Shown piece by piece: positions 44,311 to 56,528 of a stretch of 64,000 bases of DNA. The number at the start of each line of letters is the position of its first letter. Position 1 is the first letter of the stretch. The DNA comes from Coniferiporia sulphurascens (Eukaryota > Basidiomycota > Agaricomycetes > Hymenochaetales > Hymenochaetaceae), in NCBI GenBank assembly GCA_002794785.1, contig NBBA01000006.1:682001-746000 (forward strand), written 5' to 3'. Both the position numbers and the translations under genes were made by a program. The notes beneath the pieces were generated by a model. It worked only from the letters and a program-made list of their open reading frames with translations, searched no databases and was not told the origin of the DNA.

Positions 44311-45166
44311 TTTTTTTATTTTTTATTTTTATTATTATTCCTGCAGTATTATATAATTACAAGCTGCCCCCCCTTCGGGGGGGCCCTAACTACATAACAA
44401 TGGAGGCGCCTGTCATTGTGCATCACACAAAACTGGGCGGGGGCTCTGCTCCCTGAGGGGTGCTGAAGTGTGAAGAGCCCCTATTGGGTAAGAAAGACAC
44501 AAGAGGGAGGAATACATATCGCTATGAACAAACCAAGCAGGCGAGGGCAGGTCAAGTAAGAAGCTTAGAATTGAGAAAGGGGTGGTGAGAGCACTGGCTG
44601 GGATGTATTCATGGGAATTCGAAAGACAGGTGCTAATCAGAGGGAAAAGGAGGGAGCATACCTGAGAGCTCCAAGAAGGCCAGGTCTGAGTCCTGGGTTC
44701 AGAGTCCAAGCATACAATGCATGTAATCCCTTAGGAGGTCCAAGTCCATGTTCTCATCAGTTGGGTGGCCATCAAGATCCATCACAGCGAAAGCTAGCCG
44801 GATAGCGCCTGCGGTGCGGTCGGAGAGGCGGTCAAGATGCCCTGTTAGTTTAAGCCAATGGTGCAGCACTTGGAGGCGGTGTTCATCAGACCACTCTGAG
44901 TGGTGGACTGGGAGAGGGTCCCGAGGTGGCCATACACGTCATATCCATGAGTGGAAGGAACTGCAGCCACCAAGGATGTGGGCAGTCAACTGTGTGGGCC
45001 ATGGTGGGTGGTTGTGCCACCTGCAATGCGAGATCAGGCCGTGCCTGCACCGGTAGGCTGAGTCGAACCTCAGCCAGTAACCCCCATAGGGACCAGTGCG
45101 GCAGAGGACCTGGGTGACTGCAGACAGCTCACTGTGGGGATGGTTGACTGAATGCATGAGCAGCTT

Positions 45167-47510
45167 TCAAGGTCGGTGAGAGGGGAGGCCATGTACTGCC
45201 AAGTATTTGTCAGCAGTTGAGGCTAGTGGGCGTGCGAGTGAGAGTGTCCACCGGTCCATGAGGGTGTGGATGGCGACTTCTTTTAGCATGGAGGTGGAGG
45301 GCTTTAGGTCAGATGGTGGGAGCTCCATAGCCAGTTTCGCTTCCATGTCAGCCCATTCATTTCTGGGGATGTCTGAGTGGCCAGGACACCATACAAAATG
45401 AATGGTGAGCTGGGGGTACAAGTCCAGCAGGGTCTCCACACCCGCTTTCCATATGTGGAGGAGGTGGGCGCCAGGGGTGGCACTCCAGGTATGGAAAAGG
45501 TGGAGAGCAGTCAGCGAATCGGACAAGAAGAAAATGTCTGATGTGACACACAGTTGTGCTGGGAGGCGGCGCGCTACCCAGCCCAGGGCCGTTGCGAGCG
45601 AGAACTCCTCAGTGTCCATGGCTGTAGCGCAGGTGGGGGACTCCAGTCGACATGACTGGAGGCGGGTGGGGCCTAGCATTGCACAGATGGCAGAGCCTGA
45701 CTTGTTGTTGATGCAAGAGCCATCTGTGAATACCTGGATGTGTGGGGTGGAGCCCGGGGCCTGTGCAGCACTCACAAATTGCTTGTGGGTGCTGGTGCTG
45801 ACCGGGGTGACAGGGGTGGTAAAGTGGACTCAGCCGTTTGTGAAGGCCAGGGGGTCTGTCCATGGGGGATGCATGTATGCAGGGACCTGTTGAACCCGGG
45901 GGGCTCAGACCTGCAGAGAAAGTGAAAAAGGTCTGTTAGCTACATTTTTAAATAATTTGCAGCCAATAGAGTGGGGGGTGCGCCAGAGGCGCAGAGAATG
46001 GCTAGTCTTTATATACTCGAGGTAAAAAGAAAGAGGAGGAATGGAGCAAAGAAAATTTGTGGAATGGGGGGAGGCGCCTTTGAAGACGCCCAATATCCAG
46101 CAACAGGCTGTGTTTTGCACAGCCTGGAGGCGGTTTACCAAGGTTTTTTGGCGGCAGCCATGGTACCAAACTGGCATGCCCCAGGAAAGGACAGAGCAGA
46201 CACAGGAGGTGTACAGGCAGCGGAGGAGGAGGGCCGAGATACTGCGTTGGGTGTTGCCCAGAATGCGGAGGGTGGCGAGGGTAGAGAGCCCCTTGGAGTG
46301 CATGCACTCGATGTGGGGCTTGAAAGAGAGGCCTGGATCCCACCAAATCCCCAACCATTGCAGTGGGATTGAACGCCTCGACAGCTGACAAGTACCTCGC
46401 TGTCAATGGGGCCCCCTCCCGCTGACCTCGAAAGCTGTTAACGCAATTGGTCGACCACCCACATAAAGAACTCTTGGCGGTCACCCAGATCCTCTGCCGT
46501 GCCGGTCCCTACGGGGGCTACTGGCTGAGCTTTGACTCAGTCTACCTGATGCAGGCATGGTCTGATCTCGCACTGCAGATGGCACAACCACCCCCCCTGG
46601 CCCGCTCAATCCACTGCCCACATCCTGGGCGGCTGCCATACTTTCTGGCCTTGGATCTGTAAGGTCTGGCCCCCCTGTGACCCTCTTCCGACCCACCACA
46701 CCGAGTGGGCCGACGAAAACTGCCTTCAGGCTCTGTGTCACTGGCTTAAGCTGACAGGACACATGAACCGCCTCTCCAACCACACCTCTGCCACCATCCA
46801 CTTGGCCTTCGCCATGATGGAGTTGGAGGGACACCCGACCGATGAAGATATGGACTTGGACCTCCTCCGGGATTACATGAGTTGTATGCTTGGACCCCAT
46901 TCCCAGGACCCGGACCCAGCTCTCTTGGAGCTTTCAGGTGCACTTCCCCCCCTTTCCTCCACTCTGTGAATGCCTTTCGGACTCCCCCGCATATGTCCCA
47001 GCCAGCGCTCTCGCCCTCCCTTTCCAATTCTAAGTTACCCCCATTACCTGCCCTCATCTGCTTGGTTTTGTCGTAGCAATATGTATTCCTCTCCCTTTAC
47101 CATTGTCCTCGTTTAAATAGGGGCCCTTCCCACCTTGGCACCCTTCGGGGAGCAGGGTCCCCACCCAGTTTCGTGCATTGTGCGATGACGGGCACCTCTG
47201 TTGTTATGTAGTTAGGGCCCCCCCTTCGGGGGAGCAGCTTGTAATTATGTAATACTGCAGGAATAATAATAATAAAAATAATAAAAATAATAAAAAGTGG
47301 GATTGAGGGGCAGATCAGGGTGTTAGGATCAACCTGGACCCTGGCAGTGTCCCAGCCATCATAGCCAGTGTGTTGCCAAGGGGGGTGGAAGTGGAGGCAC
47401 TCCATCTTGGTGGCTTCGATGTTGAGACCGATGGTGCTGAAGAGGGTGTCGAGTTGGCCAGAATTAAGAGTGCCCTTGCAGGACTCAAACAATGTGTGTA
47501 CCTTCCTCAG
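45167..47510 (-). pseudogene. LINE-A reverse transcriptase thumb and RNase H
   Basis: The RT part reads LFSTIGLNIEATKMECLHFH (47,440-47,380) and DPNTLICPSIPL. Skipping LINE-B and one 10-bp duplication, it runs on in frame to QWLGIWWDPGLSFKPHI, then AVQNTACCWILGVFKG (46,360-45,905). After stops, the RNase H domain occupies 45,775-45,167 with the acidic set visible: VFTDGS, TEEFSLA, LSDSLTALH, and the late WCPGHSDIPRNEWADMEAKL. The RNase H frame is open over its length; the RT is truncated and the whole is inactive. Confidence 0.85.
46373..47296 (+). mobile_element. Nested 5'-truncated LINE (LINE-B), 10-11 bp target duplication
   Basis: The 924-bp plus-strand insertion is flanked by (a)gtgggattga at 46,362-46,372 and 47,296-47,306. 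It begins within the RNase H end (TADKYLAVNGAPS, parallel to TADKYLAVHGLPS in LINE-A). It continues with ELLAVTQILCRAGPYGGYW and the shared 3' UTR, and ends in an aataataataaaaataataaaaa tail. It is head-to-head relative to LINE-A and younger than it. Confidence 0.95.
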
Positions 47511-47521
47511 GATATGCAGCT

Positions 47522-48324
47522 GACCGAAACTGCTCCCACTGTCCTCTACGACATATGGGCGCTATATTGGAGCACTAGGGTAAGGCGTGCCGCGCCAGGA
47601 GGCCACCCTGGGTGTAGGTCACGGCACTGTAGGCACTACTACCCCCATATGGAATGACCCCCCTACCCTACACATTCCCTCCCCAACCATAGAGGTCCTG
47701 TAGAGCAGGCACCACAGGACTTATGATCAAACAGATGTCTAGTTAATAGATGGAACGGATCGAAGGATGATCTGTTCCAGTTTATTACAGCTGTTATCAC
47801 TATGTACATGACATTGTAACTACCTCAGTACGGATAGGGAATGGGGAGGTAAGACATGGAATGGATCAGAAGAGGATTAAAAGGGAAATGTGAGAACCAA
47901 TTGGAAGAGATGTTTTCGTAAATATAAGACCATGATCTGATCAAGTTTTAAACGCACTTGGAATTTAAGCAACAGCAACAAGATGCCATGAACGGATCTA
48001 AAAAAGAACTGATCGCAATGAAGGAGGAGAACCGATCCACATGAACCGATCCACAAAATCTGATGAGAAGAAACTGTTTATTGAGAAGAAATTATGTGCC
48101 ATGAATGGATCATACTCACCTAGAATGATTGCTATGGCGGTCCACGTCTTCGTTTATCCTGAACTTGTATAGGAACACCCTCTGCTTCTATCATTCGCTT
48201 CTGCACAGGGAGCTGAGGTGAGACGGTGGCATCTGTCACGACAGTATTTGGTCTGCTGTGCATGGGTGAAGAACATGCTGCCCATAGGAGATAAGTACTT
48301 CTGTGTTAGGCCATTTAAGACAAA
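47522..48324. other. Mostly non-coding; possible upstream SNF5-like sequence at the left
   Basis: Minus-strand 47,700-47,522 reads VIPYGGSSAYSAVTYTQGG and RGQWEQFRS into the SNF5-like fragment, with a TAG between that may lie in an intron. From 47,700 to 48,324 I see no gene; a GATCGGTTC-like phrase (gaaccgatcc, gaacggatc) recurs several times. Confidence 0.35.
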
Positions 48325-51300
48325 TTAATTACCTAACGGTGCCCTGACAGACATCGATATGTCATCAGGCCCTCTCTTGCAAAGGCCCAGATCAATGAGA
48401 CATTTGCTAGCATCCTCGGACATCACACAATAAATGGCACTTTTTCTTGCAGCATATGCAGATGAACCTAGATCACCAGAGCAATCCTGGTTCTTCAACA
48501 AGTTTTTCCATGTATTGGCCATGGCATTTAGGCCACAACTGAGCCACCTCAACTCTTCCTCCACTATCACGACTTCCTCAATCCACCGGTCCCTTGAGGC
48601 TCGCAAGCGGAACCAGTGCACATGGTCATCTTACAACACCAAAATCAGCAATTGTAGTAAATAAAATCTGAGAACTACCTTCTTTCTCCCAATCAGGAGC
48701 ACCGACCTTCAGCACGTCACGACCCATAGTCCATATCCATCCATCAACCCTCTTACCAGTTCCAAATTCATGAGGTTCAAGGGTAGATGGATGCCAGGTG
48801 TCCTCATCAGTGAGTGGTTGCAGAACACAGGCTGACTCATCCATTCCCAAGGATATTAGAGCAGAGCGACAGGCACAATACTCACCAGACCAATGCCGCT
48901 TCTCTTCATCAGCCGCTTTCCAACTCTTTGCTGCTCATGTCTTCCCCTGTTTTCCAAGTCCATACTTGTTCTGTCTGCTTTCTTGGAAACTTAGGTCACG
49001 AAGGGCTGCATGTAGATTTTGGAGTGAATCATGGGCTTCGCCTTCCCATAACTTATATTCACATTGCGAAATCTCGATGAAACCATGGCTTCTTCGCTCG
49101 TAGGCAGTGAACAAAGAAGGGAGTCATAGGTCTTCATCTTCGACATTATCAACTGGGACTACTTCATCAAGAAAATTGCATATCAAGGGCATGAAGACAA
49201 CTTGTCTTGCTTGCCACTTCTTAATGTCACACTCCAGAGAAGTGCAGATGGACCTGACTTCAGAGAAAGAAGTATTACTTTTTGCTGTCTTCGCCTTTAG
49301 TGCGCATCTTTCAGATATGAATCATTACAATGAATGGACACATCAATAAATGTGATGCAATAAAATGTGTACTGCCGATGTTGTAAAGAAAGACCTGTGC
49401 TCACAAACATCACGAGCTTCCCCATCGATTTAAGCGTCCCCTTGCTGTCTTCCTCAAGAGCCATGCATTGAAGGACAAGGGCCTTTGAGGGATCTATATG
49501 GGCATTAAACATTTAAGCCACATAGACAGTAGACAAGCTCACAAGGAATTTTCAAATGGAAGGCACTGTCCCATTCTCCTTTTTCATTCTTATATGGAGC
49601 CGTATCCATAGCCTCCCACTCTTTCATGACCTCCACCCCATACCGAGTATGCATACTAATATCATGACCCTCAAAGCACATTTTTTTCTCCTCAGAAGTC
49701 TCGCAGGCAATGGCAATGTGACGCTCAAGAACGTTTCCTATGAAGCCAGGACATATGAGTCTCATGTCAGATCAATTGGACCAAACAAACCTTGATTTTG
49801 CAACTTTGTCCAATTCCAGTCACCAATGACATCATCAAACGTGTCACATTGATGTCCGGGGTTCATCTGTTTTGTACTCCCAGCAACCTGATTCGCTTCT
49901 GCCCACCACCGTTCAACCTCCTCCCCATCCATTCAACCAACTCTGTAGGTGTAGTTAAAAGAGAACCCAAATTGGCACAAATCAATGTGTCCATTTAGAT
50001 GCATTTTACCCATGAGAATTTTCATGGAATGTATGAATCCAACATCATCCGGGAAACACTCCTCAAAGCGCTTGAGCAGGTTGATGCAATATTGACAGCC
50101 TATATCATAGGCTAGAATAATTCGGCTAAGGAGGTTCTTCCTGATCAATGCTCCAGCTAGAGCATAGTCCACATTAATCTGCCTAAATTATCCTGATCAG
50201 TGATGTTCAATGGCTCAAATAGACTAATCTACCTTTCTCCAAACTGCAGATTGACTGCCCCTTGGGCCTCGTCAAGGCCGTGCTTACACAATACCATCGC
50301 CGCCCCGCTTGCGTTCTGCTTTCTGTTCTTCACTGTATTTTGGTTTTCCATGGCCGCAAACTTAAAGCATGTGCTTTTCTAAGTGTATCCATGCTATCAT
50401 AGTCATTAGGATCTCAAAATTGTCAATACAATATGGGGATTTCTCACCTCAACTTTTATATGACCAAACTTCCTTAGATGCTTGTCTAAACCTGACTGGT
50501 CTCTGAAGTATCCTCACCCACACCACAAAGCCTTCTCTTTAAGGTTGTTTTTTTTCTCTAACCCAATCAGATGGAAGTTTGCGTCAATGGCCATATGCTT
50601 CCAGTGTTTGTAGCTTAGTTTAATATTGTTTCAGCTAGACGTATGGGCACTCATTGACATGAACTCACTGGTCATCCAAATTCCGAAGCGTGTTAAGTCC
50701 TGGGATTGGACAGGAGAGACATACAACGGCAAAGGACCTGTCAGGCCGTCCAACAATACTATCATCTATGTTATGTAATTGACCACTCTGCCACTCAGCC
50801 GTCAAAAATCGCCAGTAATGGGCTATGCGAATGAATTGGCCAGACGGCACCTGCAGAGTTTCTAAGCCCAATGCAGTGAAATGATAGAAAACCAAAGCAT
50901 GCCTTGACTGCGGAAGGCACATAATTATTTGTTTTCCTTTGAAGGCCTTTCATGTAATTGAATGCCGATTTCCTTGAAATGTTTGTATGTGTGTGGAAAT
51001 CCTGCAGAGCATTGCATGTGAAACCAAGTCTTGGCTGTTTCACTGACACCGGAAATATGCCATACTTAATAAGCTGCATAAAATCCTCATCGCAATCAAC
51101 ACAACTGCAGTACACTAGAATGGACTGATGAATGCCGTTGGCATCCGCCACAGTCAGGTTTGATCTGGGGGATTGCATAGAAGTACATTTTTGTCCATTG
51201 TGGCCCAGGCATATTATGAGGCCAAGTGATGACATATCCAAGTGTTCGAAAAATGCGCCATTCCACTTTTCCGCCCAATGGAATGGAGAGTGCATGTGGC

Positions 51301-51613
51301 AATCTATTGGGCACACATCGCACTCGACCATATTGCAAGAACAGTCAAAGCACTGGTACAAACGAGTCTTCTCCGGGTTTCCACAGCTGCATGGGCTTCC
51401 AAGGTTCTTATTGTACTCGAAGTCCATGATCGCTCTCTGAATGTCACTATGGTATGGCAGGAAGTCTGATAGTAACTTCTCTGCAGATTGCGACTGTGGG
51501 CAATCAGATAATTGGCTTATATACGATTGAATGGGAGCCGTATTTATGTACCATTTGCTCCATAACCTCTTCTTCATCATTGGCATTTGCTTCAGAAATC
51601 TCCATGTCATCAT
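48325..51613 (-). pseudogene. KDZ transposase with CxC2-type domain (KDZ copy 3)
   Basis: Minus strand. CxC2-type cysteine region: CSCGNPEKTRLYQCFDCSC, CDVCPIDCH, PFHWAEKWNGAFFE, SSLGLIICLGHNG. Then VYCSCVDCDEDFMQLIKYG, SRKSAFNYMKGLQRKT, and after a frame change SFAVVCLSCPIPGLNTL (50,725). The core follows: ILAYDIGCQYCINLLKRFEE, KMHLNGHIDLCQFGFSFNY, and GGEEVERWWAEAN (50,130-49,900). The C-terminus has ERHIAIACETSEEKKMCFEG (49,740-49,680), RVDGWIWTMGRDVLKVGAPD (48,730) and HWFRLRASRDRWIEEVVIVE (48,620-48,325). The domain order is complete, but frame changes, probable introns and stops suggest decay. Its sequence is clearly different from copies 1 and 2. Confidence 0.8.
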
Positions 51614-52469
51614 TTAAAGATGATGATGTAGCCTGTGGATATACATTAGACATGCTAGATATGTACCAAATGTCCAGTAACCTACACAAGCATTCTCATC
51701 ATGCCTCCTGTCCTCAATGGGTTCTAATGTCCTGCTGCCTGGTGAAACTACAACACTTTTAATGAGCTTTGGTGGCAAACTGATTATGCACTGACTAGTA
51801 TTTGTCAGTTCTTCACGAGGTATTCCACCCATCCAATGCTCCCTTCCAAATAGGAAGGCGGCCCTCCCAACTTCAGTTGCTGAGCATGTGCCATCCTTCG
51901 AAACGTTGATGACTGTATTCATGTGCACGTTCAACCCCCAGACGTGGTGTTTGATAATGCTCACATTTCCTGTTGCACACGGTAAATGAAATGCATGTCG
52001 GCCACAGTGCCTCTGAGGCATGACTGTAGTATAAGGGAATTGATGAGGGGTGTTTGTCAAAAGCAAATGCAACCCACATAGAACTTATCTCAAAGAGGCC
52101 ACAGGGAGGAGCCACAGGCCTTTGTGGTCAAGCCTAGCCACCTCTGCCCGAAAATACTAGGCTGAACACAATGGCCGGCCTTACCGCAGACAATAGCCAC
52201 CACAACCGCTTTCACTCACAAGAGCACTCTCATCACATGGTATAATCCACATATACTGTGCCAGGCACAATCACGGATCAAAAGAAGAGCTTCGATATTA
52301 TGAAAGCAGACACATCTTAAATTCTTCCTTAATTTTCACATACAGTAGGCTATGGAGTAGAGTTAAACAACTTTTGTTACAACGTCACATAGGGTTATAA
52401 ATTACCTTAAGTAGACCCCTTAACCCACAGGGGGATGGTGTGATGTGACCAGCCATTTTAAGACATAGT
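51614..52469. other. No gene recognised
   Basis: A minus-strand open frame (52,072-51,614) lacks any motif and may be the N-terminus of KDZ copy 3 or a shadow. Beyond it the sequence is AT-rich and non-coding. Confidence 0.35.
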
Positions 52470-53146
52470 GTTCTCACATTCGTTTGCCCTACAAAGTGCG
52501 AGCACTACATCCGAACACGCTTTGCAACTGACCACCACTAGTGACTTCACTATCTTAAGGTACATGTACAATACATATTACAGTCTAGTATTAATCCAAT
52601 TATCTAATTAATACACTTTGCTGGAGGTTGCTTGTTCCTCAAGCAATGATGGTGGTGGTAAGAAGAAGAGTGGAAAAGCACTTCCCAAAGTGGAACTGCG
52701 CTCTGATATAGAGCATTCACATGGGTGGCATGAGTTGCCATGAAAACAAATTAAACTTATTCTCATGCACAATTGCCCTACAAAGCATGTGCATCCAAAT
52801 AAAGAACAACCTCTTCACTTGTCCACCAACCACAACCATATACCTTAGTGACTTCACTATCTTAAGGTAGATGTATATAACTATTACAGTCTAGTATTAG
52901 TCCAATTATCTAATTAATAAACTTTTCTGGAGGTTGCTTGTTCCCCAAGCGATGATGGTGGTGGTAAGAAGAAGAGTGGAAAAGCACTTCCCAAAGTGGA
53001 ACTTCGCTCTGATATAGAGCATTCACATGGGTGGTGCGAGTTGCTGTGAAAACAAATTAAAATTATTCTCATGCACAATTGCCCTACAAAGCAAGCACGT
53101 CCAAATGAGGAACAACCTCCTCACTTGTCCACCAACCACAACCATC
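52470..53146 (+). repeat. 307-bp tandem duplication plus a partial third unit
   Basis: Units start at agtgacttcactatcttaagg (52,540 and 52,847) and agree over nearly their whole length. Shared landmarks are ggaggttgcttgttcc, gatggtggtggtaagaagaagagtgg and gatatagagcattcacatgggtgg. A partial unit (ttgccctacaaag...) precedes the first from about 52,485. Non-coding. Confidence 0.9.
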
Positions 53147-53304
53147 TCTCATCCATCTTTCGATAATTTGGGGTTGGTCTACCTTGTGTAAGCTTGTGAG
53201 GTATGTCATTAAACTATTAGTATTAGGCATTTAATTTTGTATAATGTCCCTGACTGTATATTATAATAATATATCAACTGCCTTATATTAAACTGTATAT
53301 ATTT

Positions 53305-53865
53305 TGTTATGTTTTCTCTTTATTTTTCCTCATTGTGCTGACTCACTTCCTCTTTGTCATCATCAGTCAGTGCAACTCCCCCATTTCTCTTTATCATTCA
53401 CCCTTACTTGCCTTACACCATAAGATGCCATGATGATGCCATATCGCACCATCATGATGTGCTTTGCTTACTGAGCAGCCTACTTGTATTTACCAAGACA
53501 TTCCTTGGGTTTCCATGACCTTCCATAGCCATGTAAACAACCTTACACAAGCCACTACAGTAGTAAACACATAGAGTAGCATATAAGCATGTAATGTAGA
53601 TTGCACAAGCCCTAAGCTTGTGCTCTTTGTTCATACAAGCCCATTATATGTGCCTCAGTGCCCTCTGTGTGCTCTATCCCACCACCTGGCACTTCATCAT
53701 AACCTGACTCCTCTAAGAAGACCACGCCTTCTTCTTGACGATCAGGAAGCCCCATCACTGATCAACTATGACTTACGACATCTAGGAAGCCCTGTTGCCG
53801 TATCCACTAGTCCCAACAATCAGGAAGCCCCGACATTGATCACCATGTAACCATTGAGCTTAACA
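53305..53865 (+). mobile_element. Solo LTR, gypsy family 1, target duplication TATTT
   Basis: 561 bp, TGTTATGTTTTCTC...CCATTGAGCTTAACA, flanked by TATTT at 53,300-53,304 and 53,866-53,870. Several CpG sites of the family are TG or CA here (for example accatgtaaccattgagc against accgtgtaaccgttgagc), so it is an older copy. It lies about 170 bp upstream of the SPT5-like gene. Confidence 0.95.
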
Positions 53866-54037
53866 TATTTGGCTTCGTAGTGTATGACCCCTATCAGTAC
53901 TAAGTGACAATAAACTTAAGCACCTGCGAGATAACTACTACTATTGTTAGTAAGGCGACTGCAGATAAGCTAGTGAGTCCTATTATAGTAAGTGGGATAA
54001 TGACAAGGTACAACAAATTTTTGATGCATATGTACAG

Positions 54038-56528
54038 ATGTCGAAGAGACTATGCCCATGTGTGGAGTCGTTCCTCGACCTTCAGGTGGAGGTTTCTCGA
54101 GATGACAAAGAGGAAGAGGAAGAGGATGATGAAGAGGGTAAGGCATATAGGCAGCTTAGTATTGCCAAGCTAAATGGTAACTTTACAGTAAACGCATTTC
54201 TGAATGATGCCAAGGACTTTCCAGAATCTAGCACAGATATTCTTGCTTCCAGCTCGATGGAACTACAGGCACCTATTCAATTCGATGCGGAAGCAGTGGC
54301 CTTGCGTTTTCAGGAAAGAAGTTGCAGGGAGCGGGCCGCCAAAAGCCAATTCGATGTGGAAGCAATGCTTTCACGATTTCAAGAAAGAAGCCACAGGGAG
54401 CAGGATGCTCAAAGCCATGTGGATTCTGGGATGGGGCTTTGGATGATCCACTGCCAGGTATGTTTCCACATTATATCAGAACAAGGCTTCGTGTCCTTAA
54501 CATTAAAAATACAGCTGGGACGAGAACATGTGGAAGCTGGCCGTCTTGAGGACCAATTAGCTTTACCATTGAGGGTGTTCGGCATGGGAGTCTTGTCCGG
54601 CCGATTCTATGTGCAGGCGCAGACTTCATGCAAAGTGAATAATGCTCACCGAAATCTTAGTGGTCTGGAGCACACTCAAATGTTGTCAGTCCCTGCCAAT
54701 GAGCACTATAAAGTCATTTGGTTGAGGAACCCAGATGGGCTGGCATTCAAAACAATTGAGGACTACTCAATTGGGGATTGGGTCATTGTAGTGTGTGGTG
54801 CATACAAAGGCAACCTGGGCCAGGTTCACACCATGACAGAAGACAATGATGAGATAGTAGTCACCATTGTGCCCCGCATTACTCCTCAAAAATCACAGAA
54901 GTACCCGTGCCCTGATCCAGCCCTTTTTCATCCTGACAAAGTAAGGGAGATGTGTGTTGGCGAAGGCATAAAAAAGCTTTCTGAAAATGTTTACGAATTC
55001 AGAAAAAAAATCTTTAGGGATGGCTTGTGTGAATTAAAAATGCCTTTGCTGCATTTTATCAGAAAGGCAAAGCCTTCCTTGGGAGACATTGGGTTTTTTT
55101 GTTGACTGAAATGGAATTTGGTGGTCTTGACCGGGGCAAACCATTCTTGCGCTGTAGTGATCGTGTCCATATCACATCCAGTCCTCAAGCATCTCTCATC
55201 GGTGTTGTTGGCACCATCACACAGGACTTTGTGGAAATATGGAATCTTACCGATACAAAGGGTAATTTGCGACTCAATAGTGTACACATCCATGTCGACC
55301 AGGTGCACTACATTTTGTGGCCTGGTGACCATGTCCGAACTAGGCTTGGCCCTGGCCCAAGCATCAAGGGTATGGTTATCATGGCTGATGATGTATCCAT
55401 ATGTATGCATCCTGTGGACATGGACACTGAAGTAAGGTCTTCCTTGACTACAATCTGGTGAAATTCTGATTGTTCTATAGACCGTGGTATGCTCGAAGTG
55501 GGTTGAGATGTACGATCCAGACTTTAGAATGGAACCTGAGTGCAAGGTTGCTCCGCCTCAAGCCCTTGATACTTGCTTTCACAACCCATATCAGGGGGTA
55601 TGCATTTTGGTTATTAACCACAAGACTCTCAAGGGCGTCTATGGTTACGTGTGTACTACACATCCGCTCAACAAAACTGCGCAAATCACATGGGATGGTA
55701 GTAATTGCAGGGATCTCTATATGGTTGAAATAAAGGATTTAATTGCGGTGTAAGTAACCAGTTTTCATGAAATACATTCTCCTAAGTCACTGTTATTATA
55801 GGTCCTCAGTGTCTTGTCTAGATGACGAGCATCCTGTGTCTGAAGAAGTCAGACAAAGGCTCAGGGATAAGCTCAAAACGCCTTACCCACTGGTGCCATC
55901 ATGGGCAGTTACACCACCACCCACAGACAATACAGCCTCAACTACACCAGGCTTGTCAGCATGGACCATCGACAAAAGTGACAGAGTCCAACCATCAAAT
56001 CTCTCTTTAGGACATGAGTCGCCTAATTGCAAACTTGAATGTACCTGATAATTTATTTTTGCAGCCATCATCAACTTCACTGGAAGAGGAATGTGGATTT
56101 TCATCCCCACAATACAGGAAATTCTGGCCAAGTATTGAATTTTTTTTAGCTCTATTTCCTATCGGATGGCATATGCAGATGTGAAAACTCCTCATAGTGC
56201 CACTCACAGTATGTGTGAGTCAACAATGCAGCACAACAGCTGTCACATATGTGTGACCATACAAAATAATCAGCTCGCCATTAGGCCTGATGAGGATGTG
56301 CCAGTGAGGGATTTGGAGGTTGCTCAACCGAAAAAAAACGACTTAGCATTGGTCGTAAGGGGGAATGAAAAGAACATTGGGTCGGTTGTAACAGTCAAGA
56401 AGTTTCTAATAGCGGCCAAAGGAGTTTTCGCTTCAGCTATAGTGGTAGACTTGAACAATAACCAGTGGCTGCCAGAGCCCATAGAGAATCTTACTCGTGT
56501 TCAGTTGCATTCTGAGGCCCTTAAGTAG
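54038..56528 (+). CDS. SPT5-like KOW-domain protein, possibly frameshifted
   Basis: SPT5 couples RNA polymerase II elongation to processing. This is a shorter relative of a kind I recall as expanded in Agaricomycetes, not canonical SPT5. Exon 1 (54,038-54,457) has an acidic N-terminus (DDKEEEEEDDEEGKAYRQL). An intron (54,458-54,514) leads to an NGN-like part (VLSGRFYVQAQTSCKV) and KOW 1 (YSIGDWVIVVCGAYKGNLGQ). A -1 shift at a run of seven Ts (55,094-55,100) is needed to reach KOW 2 (SDRVHITSSPQASLIGVVG) and KOW 3 (YILWPGDHVRTRLGPGPSIK). Introns at 55,432-55,480 and 55,750-55,801 splice in frame to NHKTLKGVYGYV and then a Pro/Thr-rich linker. The last exon holds a KOW (KKNDLALVVRGNEKNIGSVV) to 56,528. 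The splice around 56,020-56,170 is unclear. Splice sites look good; the T-run shift may be a true lesion. Confidence 0.65.

Larger units (their letters stand above)
44311..47514 (-). mobile_element. 5'-truncated LINE (LINE-A) with RNase H, host of a nested LINE
   Basis: The minus-strand non-LTR element ends in an AAT/AAAAT-type tail (plus strand 44,311-44,340). A 7-bp repeat tgcagct at 44,305-44,311 and 47,515-47,521 is the likely target duplication. Coding order is reverse-transcriptase C-terminus, RNase H, a Cys/His-type region (CRTGPYGGYW, CRHGLISHC), then a 3' UTR with a GC-rich hairpin. The 5' half, including the YADD box and endonuclease, is missing. The layout resembles Tad/I-type fungal LINEs. 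It interrupts the SNF5-like gene, and LINE-B sits inside it. Confidence 0.85.

Noticed and set aside
53620..53850. 76-residue frame starting at TTG inside the solo LTR
   Set aside because: The same frame recurs in other LTR copies (for example 7,110-7,292) as a by-product of LTR sequence and is not conserved in length or phase.
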